DNA of 64,000 nt from Paenibacillus sinopodophylli (GTDB lineage Bacteria > Bacillota > Bacilli > Paenibacillales > Paenibacillaceae): contig NZ_VDBO01000002.1 of assembly GCF_005930355.1 (NCBI RefSeq), positions 248,001 to 312,000 of the forward strand, in the 5' to 3' direction. The notes beneath the pieces were generated by a model that worked only from the letters and a program-made list of their open reading frames with translations, did no database searches and was not told where the DNA came from. Every line of letters begins with the position of its first letter. Position 1 is the stretch's first letter. This document shows, piece by piece, positions 33,872 through 42,582 of this stretch. The translations under genes and the position numbers were made by a program.

Positions 33872-34573
33872 ATGAGTAAACAAGGTTATGAACAGGTTGG
33901 CGTTGCCATGACGTGTCGAAGCTACGAGGAGTACGTACGTATGTTTGATTTGCTGCCGGAGGATTTGGTCCGGGGCGAGGTGCTTGATGTTGCCGCTGGT
34001 GGTTCTTCCTTTACAGCGGAAGCTAATGCGCGAGGTTATTCCGCGAATGCGGTTGATCCCCGTTATGATGCGGGTATTGAACAATGGATTGCGGAGGCTG
34101 AGCAGGAAATCGGTACATCTACAGACAAGTTAGCTAAGCTTCAAGAGCGATTCGACTGGAGTTATTACGGAACAGTTGAGCAGCACAGGACAGGCAGGGA
34201 GTCGTCCATTGAGCGATTCAAAGCTAGCGTGCTAAATGAGGAACACCGGCATCTGTATAAGGCAGGCAGGCTGCCGAAGCTGCCATACGCTGATGATCGA
34301 TTTTCATTAATCTTGTGCAGCCATTTTATGTTCTTGTATGCAAGTCAATTCGGACCTGAATTTCATATAGAAGCGATCAAGGAATTGATGCGAATAAGCA
34401 AGCCGGGCGGGCAAATTCGGATTTATCCGCTTATTACGCTCCAATGGGAGCCGTATCCTGAGCTAGATGAGCTGGTGGAGACGATTGAGAAGAATGGAGG
34501 AAGAACTGAATTATGCCCTTCATATCTTCCTTTTATCCCCGGATCGAGTCAATATTTGAAAATTTTACTTTAA
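33872..34573 (+). CDS. Class I SAM-dependent methyltransferase
   Basis: A 233-residue protein with GGAGAGTGC upstream. Motif I reads EVLDVAAGGSSFTAEA, a good SAM-binding loop, followed by AVDPRYD. The post-motif region LPYADDRFSLILCSHFMFLY corresponds to motif II, and ISKPGGQIRIYPL to motif III. A long charged insert separates motif I from motif II. The substrate cannot be deduced. It stands alone and is transcribed divergently from the unknown 77-residue gene. Confidence 0.82.
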   Translation: MSKQGYEQVGVAMTCRSYEEYVRMFDLLPEDLVRGEVLDVAAGGSSFTAEANARGYSANAVDPRYDAGIEQWIAEAEQEIGTSTDKLAKLQERFDWSYYGTVEQHRTGRESSIERFKASVLNEEHRHLYKAGRLPKLPYADDRFSLILCSHFMFLYASQFGPEFHIEAIKELMRISKPGGQIRIYPLITLQWEPYPELDELVETIEKNGGRTELCPSYLPFIPGSSQYLKILL

Positions 34574-34630
34574 TTGCTTTTTGATTTCGGTACGGCTATA
34601 ATCATTTTACTCGCCGCTCTCGAAGCGGCG
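34574..34630 (+). promoter_or_regulatory. Promoter and 5' leader hairpin of the cold-shock gene
   Basis: TTGCTT (34574-34579), a 17-base spacer and TATAAT (34597-34602) give transcription starting near 34609. CGCCGCT/AGCGGCG at 34612-34630 forms a hairpin right at the 5' end of the mRNA, ten bases before the ribosome site. Such 5' stems stabilise cold-shock mRNAs. Confidence 0.65.
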
Positions 34631-34653
34631 GATCTATCTAGGAGGTTGTTTAA

Positions 34654-34851
34654 TTGAAAGGAACAGTTAAATGGTTTAACGCAGAGAAAGGCTACGGCTT
34701 TATCCAAACAGAGGGCGGAGAAGACGTATTTGTACACTTCTCAGCGATACAAAGCGATGGTTTCAAGTCTTTGGATGAAGGGCAAGCGGTCGAATTCGAC
34801 ATTACTGAGGGCAACCGCGGTGCGCAAGCGGCCAACGTCACTAAACTATAG
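34654..34851 (+). CDS. Cold-shock protein, Csp family
   Basis: A 65-residue protein. TTG 34654 is the start: AGGAGG lies eight bases upstream and no in-frame ATG gives the full domain. It carries both nucleic-acid-binding motifs, KGYGFIQ (RNP1) and VFVHFS (RNP2), with the KGTVKWFN start and [11 protein letters not shown] end. It acts as an RNA and single-stranded DNA chaperone in the cytoplasm. It is transcribed alone. Confidence 0.96.
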   Translation: MKGTVKWFNAEKGYGFIQTEGGEDVFVHFSAIQSDGFKSLDEGQAVEFDITEGNRGAQAANVTKL

Positions 34852-34880
34852 GATTAATGTGCGAATACACGATGGAAGGG

Positions 34881-34906
34881 GCTCTCTGGATAACAGAGAG
34901 CTTTTT
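34881..34906 (+). terminator. Terminator of the cold-shock gene
   Basis: GCTCTCTG and CAGAGAGC form an eight-base stem with a short loop, followed by TTTTTCTTATTTTTT. Confidence 0.85.
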
Positions 34907-35129
34907 CTTATTTTTTAGGAAATGATGCAAAGCTCAAAACGATAGTTGTATGCACGTATGCGTTCTTATGGAGCTAGATCGGCATACAAGTGAGCCCAAG
35001 CAGTAGCCGCAAGTACTATTCGTTCTTGAATAGGCTGTCTTATCGGCTATTTGCTCGCGCTTTCATTGACCAAGACCTGTTTTCGGTGATAAACTGTTGC
35101 TTGGAAACTTTGTCAGGGGAGCGAGCATA

Positions 35130-35849
35130 ATGAAATTTAAATTGTTCAAGGACCGTAAAGGGAAGGCCGATCAGGCTAAAAATAACAAGTTCGTAAAGCT
35201 CGGACGTGAAATTTACGTACAAGCTCGCAGAGGCGGGCCGAACCCGGATTCTAACTTCGGGCTGAAAACCGCAATCGCGAATGCTAGAGCGGAGCAAATG
35301 CCGAATGACAATATCGAGCGTGCAATTAAGAAAGCCGCTGGCGCGGGAGACGGCGTCGAATACGATGATATTATGTATGAAGGCTATGGCCCTGGCGGTG
35401 TTGCCATTATGGTGAAATGCTTGACGGACAATCGCAACCGTACAGCGGCTGATGTTCGTTCGGCATTCAACAAGCGCGGCGGGAATATGGGAGAGAGCGG
35501 CTGCGTGGGCTATATGTTCGACCATAAGGGTCTGCTTGTCGTTGACCGCGAGGCTCATGATACGGACGAGGATTCCATGTTGATGGTTGCACTTGATGCG
35601 GGAGCGGAGGATGTTGTCGTGAATGAGGACAGCTTTGAGATATTGACGCATCCACATGAGTTCGAGCAGGTTAAAAACGCGCTGGAGAAAGATGGTTTTA
35701 CTTTCGTTAATGCTGGCGTGCGCTGGCTTCCACAAAATATGATCAAGGTTGAAGGCGAGAATGCGGACAAGCTTCAGAAAATGATGGACGCATTCGAGGA
35801 CAACGACGACGTACAGGATGTATATACGAATTTTGAGCTTGCGGAATAA
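35130..35849 (+). CDS. YebC2/YeeI-type translation factor
   Basis: A 239-residue protein; AGGGGAGCG precedes ATG 35130. Conserved blocks GREIYVQARRGGPNPDSN, MPNDNIERAIKKA, YEGYGPGGVAIMV and NRTAADVRSAFNKRGGNMG place it in the YebC/PmpR family, and the start (KFKLFKDRKGKADQAKNNK rather than the GHSKW form) is closer to Bacillus YeeI than to YrbC. Recent work assigns this group a role in relieving ribosome stalling at polyproline runs; older annotation as a DNA-binding regulator is doubtful. It is cytosolic and transcribed alone. Confidence 0.88.
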   Translation: MKFKLFKDRKGKADQAKNNKFVKLGREIYVQARRGGPNPDSNFGLKTAIANARAEQMPNDNIERAIKKAAGAGDGVEYDDIMYEGYGPGGVAIMVKCLTDNRNRTAADVRSAFNKRGGNMGESGCVGYMFDHKGLLVVDREAHDTDEDSMLMVALDAGAEDVVVNEDSFEILTHPHEFEQVKNALEKDGFTFVNAGVRWLPQNMIKVEGENADKLQKMMDAFEDNDDVQDVYTNFELAE

Positions 35850-35868
35850 CGGTAAGGTTTAATATGAG

Positions 35869-35915
35869 AAGAGCTGCACGAAGCGTCATATTGATGGCGC
35901 TTCGTGCAGCTCTTT
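35869..35915. terminator. Bidirectional terminator
   Basis: AAGAGCTGCACGAAGCG and its exact complement form a 17-base stem continued by a shorter inner stem (GTCAT/ATGGC) and flanked by A and T runs. It lies between the convergent YebC2-type and MFS genes. Confidence 0.85.
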
Positions 35916-37101
35916 ATTGTTCAGAGCGGCTGAAATAATAGCGAGCAAGGAAACCAGCTGCTGCTATGATTGCAAAGCAGGCGCCCATTTGGAAAAATAC
36001 TTGGCGGCCAAAATGCTCATAAACAAAACCACCGAACATACCGCTTATTACGCCAGCAAGCCCTGTCCAGATAACGGCGTAGACGGCTTGTCCCGATGCG
36101 CGGTACTCGTCTGGAATAAGCCGAGACAGGTAGCGGAGTGCAGTTGAGAAATAGATGCCGAATGAGATGCTGTGCATAGCCTGAGTAGCTATGACCCAGC
36201 GGGGGTCCTGAATATCGCTGAGCAGCCATAATCGTACGGCATACATAATAGATGCAATCATGAGAAGAGGAAGCTCTTTGAACTTATGACCGTATTTGCC
36301 AAGAAGAAACAAAATAGGAATTTCACTTAAAGCGGATACGAGCCAAGCGAGTCCAACTAAGGAGTCACTGGCTCCCATATGCCGCATCGTTACAGCTAGA
36401 AAGCCTTCATACATGCGATGAGGGATTGAGATGGTCAGTATAATTAAAAAGAAGAGCAGTACATCACGCTGGCGAAGCAGCTTGAAAAAGCCAGAAAAGT
36501 CGATTTTTCGTGCGCTACCTTGGTAATCCCTTATTCTGGTCGTTAAAGCAAGCGTAATCGCAATGGTGCAAAGTGCAAGTGGAAGTGTCCAAGTAGAGCC
36601 GATTTCTTTCAATATTAGACCGAAAGTATAAGCGGTAACAGCAAATCCAAGTGACCCGAATATTCGAACAAGCGCGTAAGGGGTTCCCGTATAGGAACTG
36701 GATAAGAGCAGCAGGCTGTCGCTTAACGGATTAATGGGTGTCTGAAAGAAATAAAAGCCCATCATGACGAGGCAAACAAGCGCAAAGTTTTCAACAGGGA
36801 ATAGAAGCGAAATCATAACAAGCTGTCCGAAGAGCAGCAGCATAAGCAGCTTTTTAATCGTCCTGAACTTGTCACTTGCCATTCCGAGAATGATGTTGGC
36901 GAATATGGATATGAACGGACCTGTCGAGTAGATAATTCCGATTTGCTGCTCGGAGAAGCCCCTGTCCAGAAAGTACAGCGGAATAAAGGATACAACCATA
37001 GCAGCCGTTGAGTATGCAGAAAAACTATAAAGCCGCAATGCGGATGTCTCTTTTCGAGCGTTAGAGGAGCGTCCTGTCTTAGCGAATTCAGTTGTGTCCA
37101 T
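35914..37101 (-). CDS. MFS transporter, LacY/nucleoside-symporter-like (MFS_1_like)
   Basis: A 395-residue protein with about 12 membrane helices. I chose the ATG at 37101, which begins MDTTEFAKTGRSSNA; GGAGTGAG lies somewhat far upstream, and the longer frame to 37344 covers an unrelated divergent promoter region. Features of the MFS_1_like group include YFLDRGFSEQQIGIIYS after helix 1, GMASDKFRTIKKLL as the loop 2-3 signature, and PINPLSDSLLL in helix 4. Substrates of this group are sugars or nucleosides in known cases; unknown here. Confidence 0.82.
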   Translation of the reverse strand: MDTTEFAKTGRSSNARKETSALRLYSFSAYSTAAMVVSFIPLYFLDRGFSEQQIGIIYSTGPFISIFANIILGMASDKFRTIKKLLMLLLFGQLVMISLLFPVENFALVCLVMMGFYFFQTPINPLSDSLLLLSSSYTGTPYALVRIFGSLGFAVTAYTFGLILKEIGSTWTLPLALCTIAITLALTTRIRDYQGSARKIDFSGFFKLLRQRDVLLFFLIILTISIPHRMYEGFLAVTMRHMGASDSLVGLAWLVSALSEIPILFLLGKYGHKFKELPLLMIASIMYAVRLWLLSDIQDPRWVIATQAMHSISFGIYFSTALRYLSRLIPDEYRASGQAVYAVIWTGLAGVISGMFGGFVYEHFGRQVFFQMGACFAIIAAAGFLARYYFSRSEQ

Positions 37102-37233
37102 CTTATGAAGCTCACTCCGTCCCTGACTTAAACATATGGATATCAGTATAGCATGGAATAGGAATCGTACCAATGTGATTTGAAGCTGGATTATTATGTG
37201 CTGAAATGATACATTTAGTGGTGGAGGTTCACA

Positions 37234-37551
37234 ATGAATGCTTTTCGTTTTGACTGGAATGAACGGCTTCGGATCCGTATTCCTGTGTTGGATATGGAAT
37301 GGGAGCGGTATAAAGCAGCTGAACAGCTCGTTATCGTTGAACAATGGGAGCTTATTCGCGGTACGATACCCGAGCGGGTGATTGAGTTCGAACAGCTTAT
37401 TAATCGTAAGCAGCTGGAGCTCTTTGAAGAAGAAAGCTTCGAGAAGTCTTGTATACTAAACTATGAAATAGCCGATTATGCGAGTAGGATTAATGATCTT
37501 CACATTTGGTACCGCATCGATCAGCAGTTGGAGTCACGCCGACATTCTTAA
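37234..37551 (+). CDS. Unknown 105-residue protein before ytpB
   Basis: A GGTGGAGG ribosome site precedes ATG 37234. The sequence is mostly helical and strongly charged, rich in Glu, Arg and Trp (WNERLRIRIP, EQWELIRGTIPERVIEFE, ELFEEESFEKSCI), without membrane segments. No family recognised. It ends 24 bases before ytpB with no terminator between, so it is co-transcribed and may assist or regulate terpene synthesis. Confidence 0.7.
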   Translation: MNAFRFDWNERLRIRIPVLDMEWERYKAAEQLVIVEQWELIRGTIPERVIEFEQLINRKQLELFEEESFEKSCILNYEIADYASRINDLHIWYRIDQQLESRRHS

Positions 37552-37575
37552 CGTGATTTGGAGAAGGGGTGCATC

Positions 37576-38658
37576 ATGAGATTGACGACTTTATCTGGCA
37601 ATCGGGTGCCCCAGAGCCCCCTGAAACTGATGCATCGTGTCTATAAGTATGTGCTTCCCGAGGTGGAGAAGGAGCTTGCGAAGCTTCGTGAGCTTGCGCA
37701 GCGGATCCCAGATCAAGAGCTGCGTGCACAGGCGCTGAGCAGTATGGACAGCAAGAAGTTTCATTGTCAAGGCGGTGGTGTATACGCAGCGGCAAATTTG
37801 GAGCATAGGCATGTGCTGATACCGCTAATTGTTGCTCTGCAGACCATTAGTGATTATTTGGATAATCTTTGCGATCGGAGCACCTCGCTTAATCCTGATG
37901 ATTTCCGACTGCTGCATCAGTCCATGCTCGATGCTGTTAATCCGGAAGCTCCGCTTCAGGATTATTACGCATTTCGCAGCGAGAATAACGATGCAGGCTA
38001 CCTGCATCATCTGGTTCTGTTGTGTCAAACGCAGATAAGAAAGCTTCCTTCGTATAGGAGTGTCCAGAAGCATGTAAGCGAGCTGGTTTCTTTATACGGC
38101 GATTTGCAGGTGTACAAGCATATCCACAATGATTTGCGCGAGGAGCATTTGCTTGCGTGGTGGGAGCTCCATCGTGAACAATATCCTGATTTGCAGTGGA
38201 ATGAGTTTGCTGCGGCAGCAGGCTCTACACTAGGTATGTTTATGCTGTTTCTCGCGGCAAGCGAGGAGCGCTTGTCTGAACAGGATGCAGCAGTTATACG
38301 GAATATTTATTTCCCCCATGTTTGCGGGCTTCATATTTTGCTCGATTATTTGATCGATCAGGAAGAGGATCTTGCAGGCGGTGATCTTAATTTTTGTCAT
38401 TATTACGATAACGAAAGTCTGCTTGTTGAGCGCATCGGCACGATTGTGAACCGCGCGCGTGAAGATGTGAAGCAGTTGCCTGCTTCCCGTTTTCATCGTT
38501 TGATTATAGAAGGGCTACTCGCCTTATATTTGTCAGACCCGAAGGTTCGCCACCAGGCGGATGTCAAGGATGTATCGAAGAAGCTAATGAAGAACAGCCC
38601 GCTAACGCGATTGTTTTTCTTTATTAACAGCATCTGGATTCGGAAGCAACAGGCTTAA
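37576..38658 (+). CDS. ytpB: Tetraprenyl-beta-curcumene synthase
   Basis: A 360-residue DUF2600 protein; GAAGGGGTG precedes ATG 37576. The conserved aspartate-rich segment reads QTISDYLDNLCDRS and a second, HILLDYLIDQEEDL, follows near residue 260. These match YtpB, the large-terpene synthase of Bacillus that cyclises heptaprenyl-type diphosphate to C35 tetraprenyl-beta-curcumene, precursor of sesquarterpenes in spores and vegetative cells. The classic DDxxD motif is replaced, as in YtpB. It lies between an unknown gene and pfkA. Confidence 0.85.
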   Translation: MRLTTLSGNRVPQSPLKLMHRVYKYVLPEVEKELAKLRELAQRIPDQELRAQALSSMDSKKFHCQGGGVYAAANLEHRHVLIPLIVALQTISDYLDNLCDRSTSLNPDDFRLLHQSMLDAVNPEAPLQDYYAFRSENNDAGYLHHLVLLCQTQIRKLPSYRSVQKHVSELVSLYGDLQVYKHIHNDLREEHLLAWWELHREQYPDLQWNEFAAAAGSTLGMFMLFLAASEERLSEQDAAVIRNIYFPHVCGLHILLDYLIDQEEDLAGGDLNFCHYYDNESLLVERIGTIVNRAREDVKQLPASRFHRLIIEGLLALYLSDPKVRHQADVKDVSKKLMKNSPLTRLFFFINSIWIRKQQA

Positions 38659-38688
38659 CTATAAATAAACAACTTGGAGGAATGGACC

Positions 38689-39657
38689 ATGTCTGCAGTC
38701 AAATCAATCGCAGTACTGACAAGCGGAGGAGATTCGCAAGGAATGAACGCAGCCGTACGTGCTGTTGTAAGGAGTGCTTTGTTCTATGGGTTAGATGTAT
38801 ACGGTGTTCAACGCGGCTACCAGGGACTAATTAACGATGATTTGCGCCAAATGGATTTGCGCAGCGTCGGAGATATTATTCAGCGCGGAGGAACGATTCT
38901 ACAAACCGCACGATGTAAGGAATTTATGACGGCTGAAGGCCAGCAGCGTGGAGCTGAAGTGCTGCGTGCAAGAGGAATCGACGGGTTGGTTGTAATCGGC
39001 GGAGACGGCTCTTATCAAGGCGCCAACAAGCTCAGCAAGCTGGGTATTAAGACGATGGGCATACCTGGAACGATCGACAACGATATTCCGTTTACCGATA
39101 TTACGATTGGCTTCGATACTGCTGTCAGCATCGTCGTTGACGCAATCAACAAAATACGTGATACGATGTCATCGCATGAACGTTCATCCATCGTTGAGGT
39201 TATGGGTCGCCATTGCGGCGATATCGCACTGCATGCCGGACTTGCAAGCGGAGCAGAGACCATCCTAGTACCGGAGGTTCCGTTCGAGCTAACTGAGGTT
39301 GCAGAACGTATGAAAAACAACTTCGCTAAGGGCAAGCGTCACAGTATCATTGTCGTTGCAGAAGGCGCAGGTAAAGGCGAGGAAGTTGCGCATCAAATTA
39401 CGGCGAATAGCGGTATTGAACCGCGTGTGACGGTTCTTGGTCACATTCAGCGTGGCGGAACGCCGACAGCTATTGACCGGATTCTAGCAAGTAAGCTTGG
39501 TGATTTTGCAGTTCGGCAGCTTATGGCTGGCGATTCAGGCAAAGCCTGCGGCATTATTAAAGGTGAGCTGGTAACGACGGATATTGATTTGGTCGTTAAG
39601 ACTAAGAAACCTTTCGATATGGGCATGTATGAGCTCGCACTGCGTCTTTCCCAATAA
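38689..39657 (+). CDS. pfkA: 6-phosphofructokinase
   Basis: A 322-residue enzyme; TTGGAGGAA precedes ATG 38689. It has the ATP-binding start LTSGGDSQGMNAAVRAVVR, IGGDGSYQGA, PGTIDNDIPFTD with the catalytic aspartate, and VEVMGRHCGDIAL. These fit the bacterial ATP-dependent enzyme. It phosphorylates fructose-6-phosphate in glycolysis. In Bacillus subtilis pfkA stands with pyk; here pyk is absent and the gene follows ytpB by 30 bases. Confidence 0.96.
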   Translation: MSAVKSIAVLTSGGDSQGMNAAVRAVVRSALFYGLDVYGVQRGYQGLINDDLRQMDLRSVGDIIQRGGTILQTARCKEFMTAEGQQRGAEVLRARGIDGLVVIGGDGSYQGANKLSKLGIKTMGIPGTIDNDIPFTDITIGFDTAVSIVVDAINKIRDTMSSHERSSIVEVMGRHCGDIALHAGLASGAETILVPEVPFELTEVAERMKNNFAKGKRHSIIVVAEGAGKGEEVAHQITANSGIEPRVTVLGHIQRGGTPTAIDRILASKLGDFAVRQLMAGDSGKACGIIKGELVTTDIDLVVKTKKPFDMGMYELALRLSQ

Positions 39658-39768
39658 GCAATCAGACTAGCAAAAATGCCTTCGGCGTCCTTTAGACGCT
39701 GAAGTAGCTTTGACGGTGAAATATAAGCCCTTTATAAGCTAACAAACTTATAAGTTCTTATATTTTGG

Positions 39769-39807
39769 AAAAAGTCCACCGCGCCTTAACGGCTCAGTGG
39801 ACTTTTT
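39769..39807. terminator. Bidirectional terminator after pfkA
   Basis: AAAAAGTCCAC and GTGGACTTTTT form a stem with a 17-base loop. Upstream, CTTCGGCGTC/GACGCTGAAG (39680-39705) and TTATAAG/CTTATAA (39732-39753) form further hairpins in the pfkA trailer. Confidence 0.8.
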
Positions 39808-39828
39808 GTTGTATTTGGAAGGGCACTC

Positions 39829-41025
39829 TTAGTTATAATCTACATTTGGTGAATATTTATTTCCCGCGTTCCAGAGCAGGTATTCGTTAATGCCAGTATC
39901 CTTTAAGGCTTTAATTTGAGCTTCAACCTCGGCCTTTCCATATTTCATATAATGGCCGCTGCCAAGCCAGCTTGCTGTGAAATCCTGAATCCAAGGGCGA
40001 ATAATAGGCTTGAGATCCTTTGTCGGATCTAGTTTTTTGTGGGTATCAACCATAGCTCCTTTAATCGTCTCATACGGACTGAGATCGGGATCCTTCTGTT
40101 TGAACCAGCCGGTACTGTAATGGCTTGGATAAATCATTGGCGATATGACATGTACGTCGTTGGAAATTTTTACGAAGTCTTGGCCGATTCCCTCAGCTGC
40201 AGGAACTGATGCAGCATATCCGAATATATCAACTGAAACCCTCACGCCAAGCGGCTCAAGCTGCTCGCGCGCGTATTTCACGAACCCGGCGACAGCATCA
40301 ACCCGGCTTTGCTCCGTTTTATTAAAGGTCAGCGAGGCAGCTTTGTTCTCAAAGCCCTCAGGGAAGCGCACGTAGTCAAATTGTATCTCCTTGAAACCGA
40401 GCTTAGCTGCTTCCTTCGCGACTGCAATATTGTAATCCCATACTTCCTTGCGATAAGGATTAACAAAGCTTTCACCGCGGCCATTTTTCCATATGGTCCC
40501 GTCCTGATGCAGGAATGAGAGCTCCGGCTGTTTGCGGGCAAGCACTGTATCTTTAAAGACAACGATTCGGGCAATTGGATAAATGTTATGCTTTTTGAGC
40601 GTCTGCATTAATACTCCGATGTCTCGGATATATTTCTTGGATGCGCCTACTTCTTGTAGCTCAGGTGTCGCTGTGGGATAGGTTATGTACCCATTGTCAT
40701 CTTTAATGTCGATAACCATGCTGTTCAGTTCTGTGTCGTCTAGCAGCTTGAGCAAGGTTTCCATACGAGCTCCGCCAGCACTATGGGCTGTCACATAGAT
40801 GCCTTTGATAGGCGGTGTTTCCGGCTGAGGGTCTTTTTTGACGGCTGCCTCGCCTGGAGATCCCGGTGGGGAAGTGTCCGTTTCTGTAACGTTTGGTTGA
40901 ATGATGGTTTGACCAGCTGCGGAATTTAAGTAGGCAATTGCAAGCTGCTTAGCTGCGGCGTTATGCTCTCCATTCCCACTGAGCAAGCTGTACAGCAGCA
41001 GCAAGGTTGAAATGATGATGTCCAT
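39829..41025 (-). CDS. DUF4015 putative glycoside hydrolase
   Basis: A 398-residue protein; GGGGAGAGAG lies upstream. The N-terminus has a hydrophobic segment (about 4-15) and a Pro/Thr-rich linker, so it is exported or anchored. The domain starts at IKGIYVTAHSAGG and shows VIDIKDDNGYITYPT, ARIVVFKD, FKEIQFDYVRFPEGF and VISPMIYPSHYSTGWF, all conserved in DUF4015, a TIM-barrel family predicted to act on polysaccharides. FDYVRFP carries the likely catalytic Asp. The substrate is unknown. Confidence 0.85.
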   Translation of the reverse strand: MDIIISTLLLLYSLLSGNGEHNAAAKQLAIAYLNSAAGQTIIQPNVTETDTSPPGSPGEAAVKKDPQPETPPIKGIYVTAHSAGGARMETLLKLLDDTELNSMVIDIKDDNGYITYPTATPELQEVGASKKYIRDIGVLMQTLKKHNIYPIARIVVFKDTVLARKQPELSFLHQDGTIWKNGRGESFVNPYRKEVWDYNIAVAKEAAKLGFKEIQFDYVRFPEGFENKAASLTFNKTEQSRVDAVAGFVKYAREQLEPLGVRVSVDIFGYAASVPAAEGIGQDFVKISNDVHVISPMIYPSHYSTGWFKQKDPDLSPYETIKGAMVDTHKKLDPTKDLKPIIRPWIQDFTASWLGSGHYMKYGKAEVEAQIKALKDTGINEYLLWNAGNKYSPNVDYN

Positions 41026-41173
41026 TTTGCTCTCTCCCCGTTCGCTATTCTGTACAAATTATAAAGCAGATAATGGGTCTGGGTCATTAACTTTTTGAAC
41101 ACTTATGAAATATTATGCCGCTTTTATGGGCTTGAGCTCTGTTTTTTTGCTTATATATTCACTTGAAACGCAA

Positions 41174-41204
41174 CAAAAAGCCAGTCGAGATGGTCTCGAC
41201 TGGC
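41174..41204 (-). terminator. Terminator of a minus-strand small gene
   Basis: GCCAGTCGAGA and TCTCGACTGGC form a perfect 11-base stem with a three-base loop, followed by TTTTTG on the minus strand. It lies 28 bases after the stop of the 64-residue gene. Confidence 0.85.
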
Positions 41205-41232
41205 GCATACGTATTCCGTGTGTCCCGCATTG

Positions 41233-41427
41233 TCATTGTAACAAAGCTTCTCTCTGCTGATTGCAAATACTGTGCTGCACAATTTCCATTGCGTCTGCAG
41301 GCTCAAGGTGTGCGAGTCCGTCACGCAGCACAATGCTGATGTCCAATTCGCGTTGCGTTAGAAAAGGACTAAGCTCTGGGGCAAGCTTCTCTACAATTTG
41401 AGACAATTTGACCGTTTCCATATCCAC
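41233..41427 (-). CDS. Unknown 64-residue protein
   Basis: AAGGGTGAT lies about seven bases before GTG 41427; ATG two codons on is too close to a ribosome site. The product starts MDMETVKLSQIVEKLAPELS, is helical and acidic, and has one cysteine near its end. No family recognised. The good terminator right after it supports it as a real gene. Confidence 0.6.
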   Translation of the reverse strand: MDMETVKLSQIVEKLAPELSPFLTQRELDISIVLRDGLAHLEPADAMEIVQHSICNQQREALLQ

Positions 41428-41559
41428 CTGAGCATCACCCTTTCATATCGAATGTTTAGGGCAAATCATATGGCAAGAAACCAAAGCTACGGGATACAAA
41501 CATTATATCAGTATCAATTTCAAAAACATAGGGATAGAGTGGAAAATCCATTCTTGCGT

Positions 41560-41601
41560 ATAGGATTCAATCTTTTGGCTATAGGATTCAATCCTTTGGC
41601 C
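41560..41601. repeat. Tandem duplication of 21 bp at the end of yitT-like gene
   Basis: Two adjacent copies of ATAGGATTCAATCTTTTGGCT differ at two positions (41560-41580 and 41581-41601). The second copy contains the stop codon of the YitT-family gene. Confidence 0.8.
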
Positions 41602-42427
41602 TTGAAAAGTCGCCGATGACTCCCACCGTTTCTACAATGTTGATGAAAGCGCGCGGGTCGATCGTTGTAATCGTCTTGCTGAGCTCGGCTAATTCATATT
41701 TGGTTCGGACTGTCATCAGCATATCGCGATCACCGGATGAATAGGCACCGCGGGTTTTGATTACTGTAATGCCCCTCGGATGCGAAAGCAGCTTCGCAAG
41801 CAGCTCGTCGGTCTTCGTCGTTATGATAAAGGCAGTCAATTTAATATGCCTTACATGGACTAGATCTACTACTTTGCCAGCTGAGAAAATCGACAAGAGC
41901 GAATAAAGCGCCAAATCCCAGTTTTTAGTGAAGAGAACCAATATCGCAATCACCAGACCATTTAGGATGAAAATAATCATGCCCACAGGCAAATCCCGCT
42001 TGCGAGTCACGATGGAGGCAATGATATCGAAGCCGCCTGAGGAGCCGCCATATCGCATGGCCAGCCCGCTGCCGAATCCGATAATGATACCGCCGAACAC
42101 AGCACCGAGCACAATGTCATCAGCAATTTTCACGACAGGCACAAGCTGCAAGAACAATGTTGAAGCTGCTACCGTGTACACGCTCCACAATATAAATCTG
42201 CGGCCAACCGCAAACCAACCCCAAATCAGAACAGGTACATTCAGGATAAAATATAGCCAACCGATATTTCCGCCAGTGATATAGCCAATCATCATGGAAA
42301 TGCCAGATACGCCGCCGCTGAGCAACTGGTGGGGAATGAGAAATAGGTTGAAGCCCAGCGCGATTAGGAAAGCGCCGGCAGTCATGATCGGTATTGTGAT
42401 AAGATAACGCAGGGAATGCGGATTCAA
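41588..42427 (-). CDS. YitT-family membrane protein with DUF2179 domain
   Basis: A 279-residue protein starting at TTG 42427 behind GGAGCG. Four or five hydrophobic segments occupy the first 180 residues, with GGVSGISMMIGYITG and RYGGSSGGFDIIA, both typical of the YitT/DUF161 group. The C-terminal DUF2179 domain has HPRGITVIKTRGAYSSGDRD. Family function is unproven; cation or amino-acid transport has been suggested. It is transcribed alone. Confidence 0.87.
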   Translation of the reverse strand: MNPHSLRYLITIPIMTAGAFLIALGFNLFLIPHQLLSGGVSGISMMIGYITGGNIGWLYFILNVPVLIWGWFAVGRRFILWSVYTVAASTLFLQLVPVVKIADDIVLGAVFGGIIIGFGSGLAMRYGGSSGGFDIIASIVTRKRDLPVGMIIFILNGLVIAILVLFTKNWDLALYSLLSIFSAGKVVDLVHVRHIKLTAFIITTKTDELLAKLLSHPRGITVIKTRGAYSSGDRDMLMTVRTKYELAELSKTITTIDPRAFINIVETVGVIGDFSRPKD

Positions 42428-42582
42428 TACAATCGCTCCAATGCAACTGACATCGTATTTTTGAACATATTACCATCAATAGTATGGCTTTCTTTGGTTT
42501 GCTGGTATTCAGGATTAAATGTGTGCTATAATGATTTGGATATTCTTAAGTAGGCTGCAGATAAAAGGAGTTTGAGAAAAGT

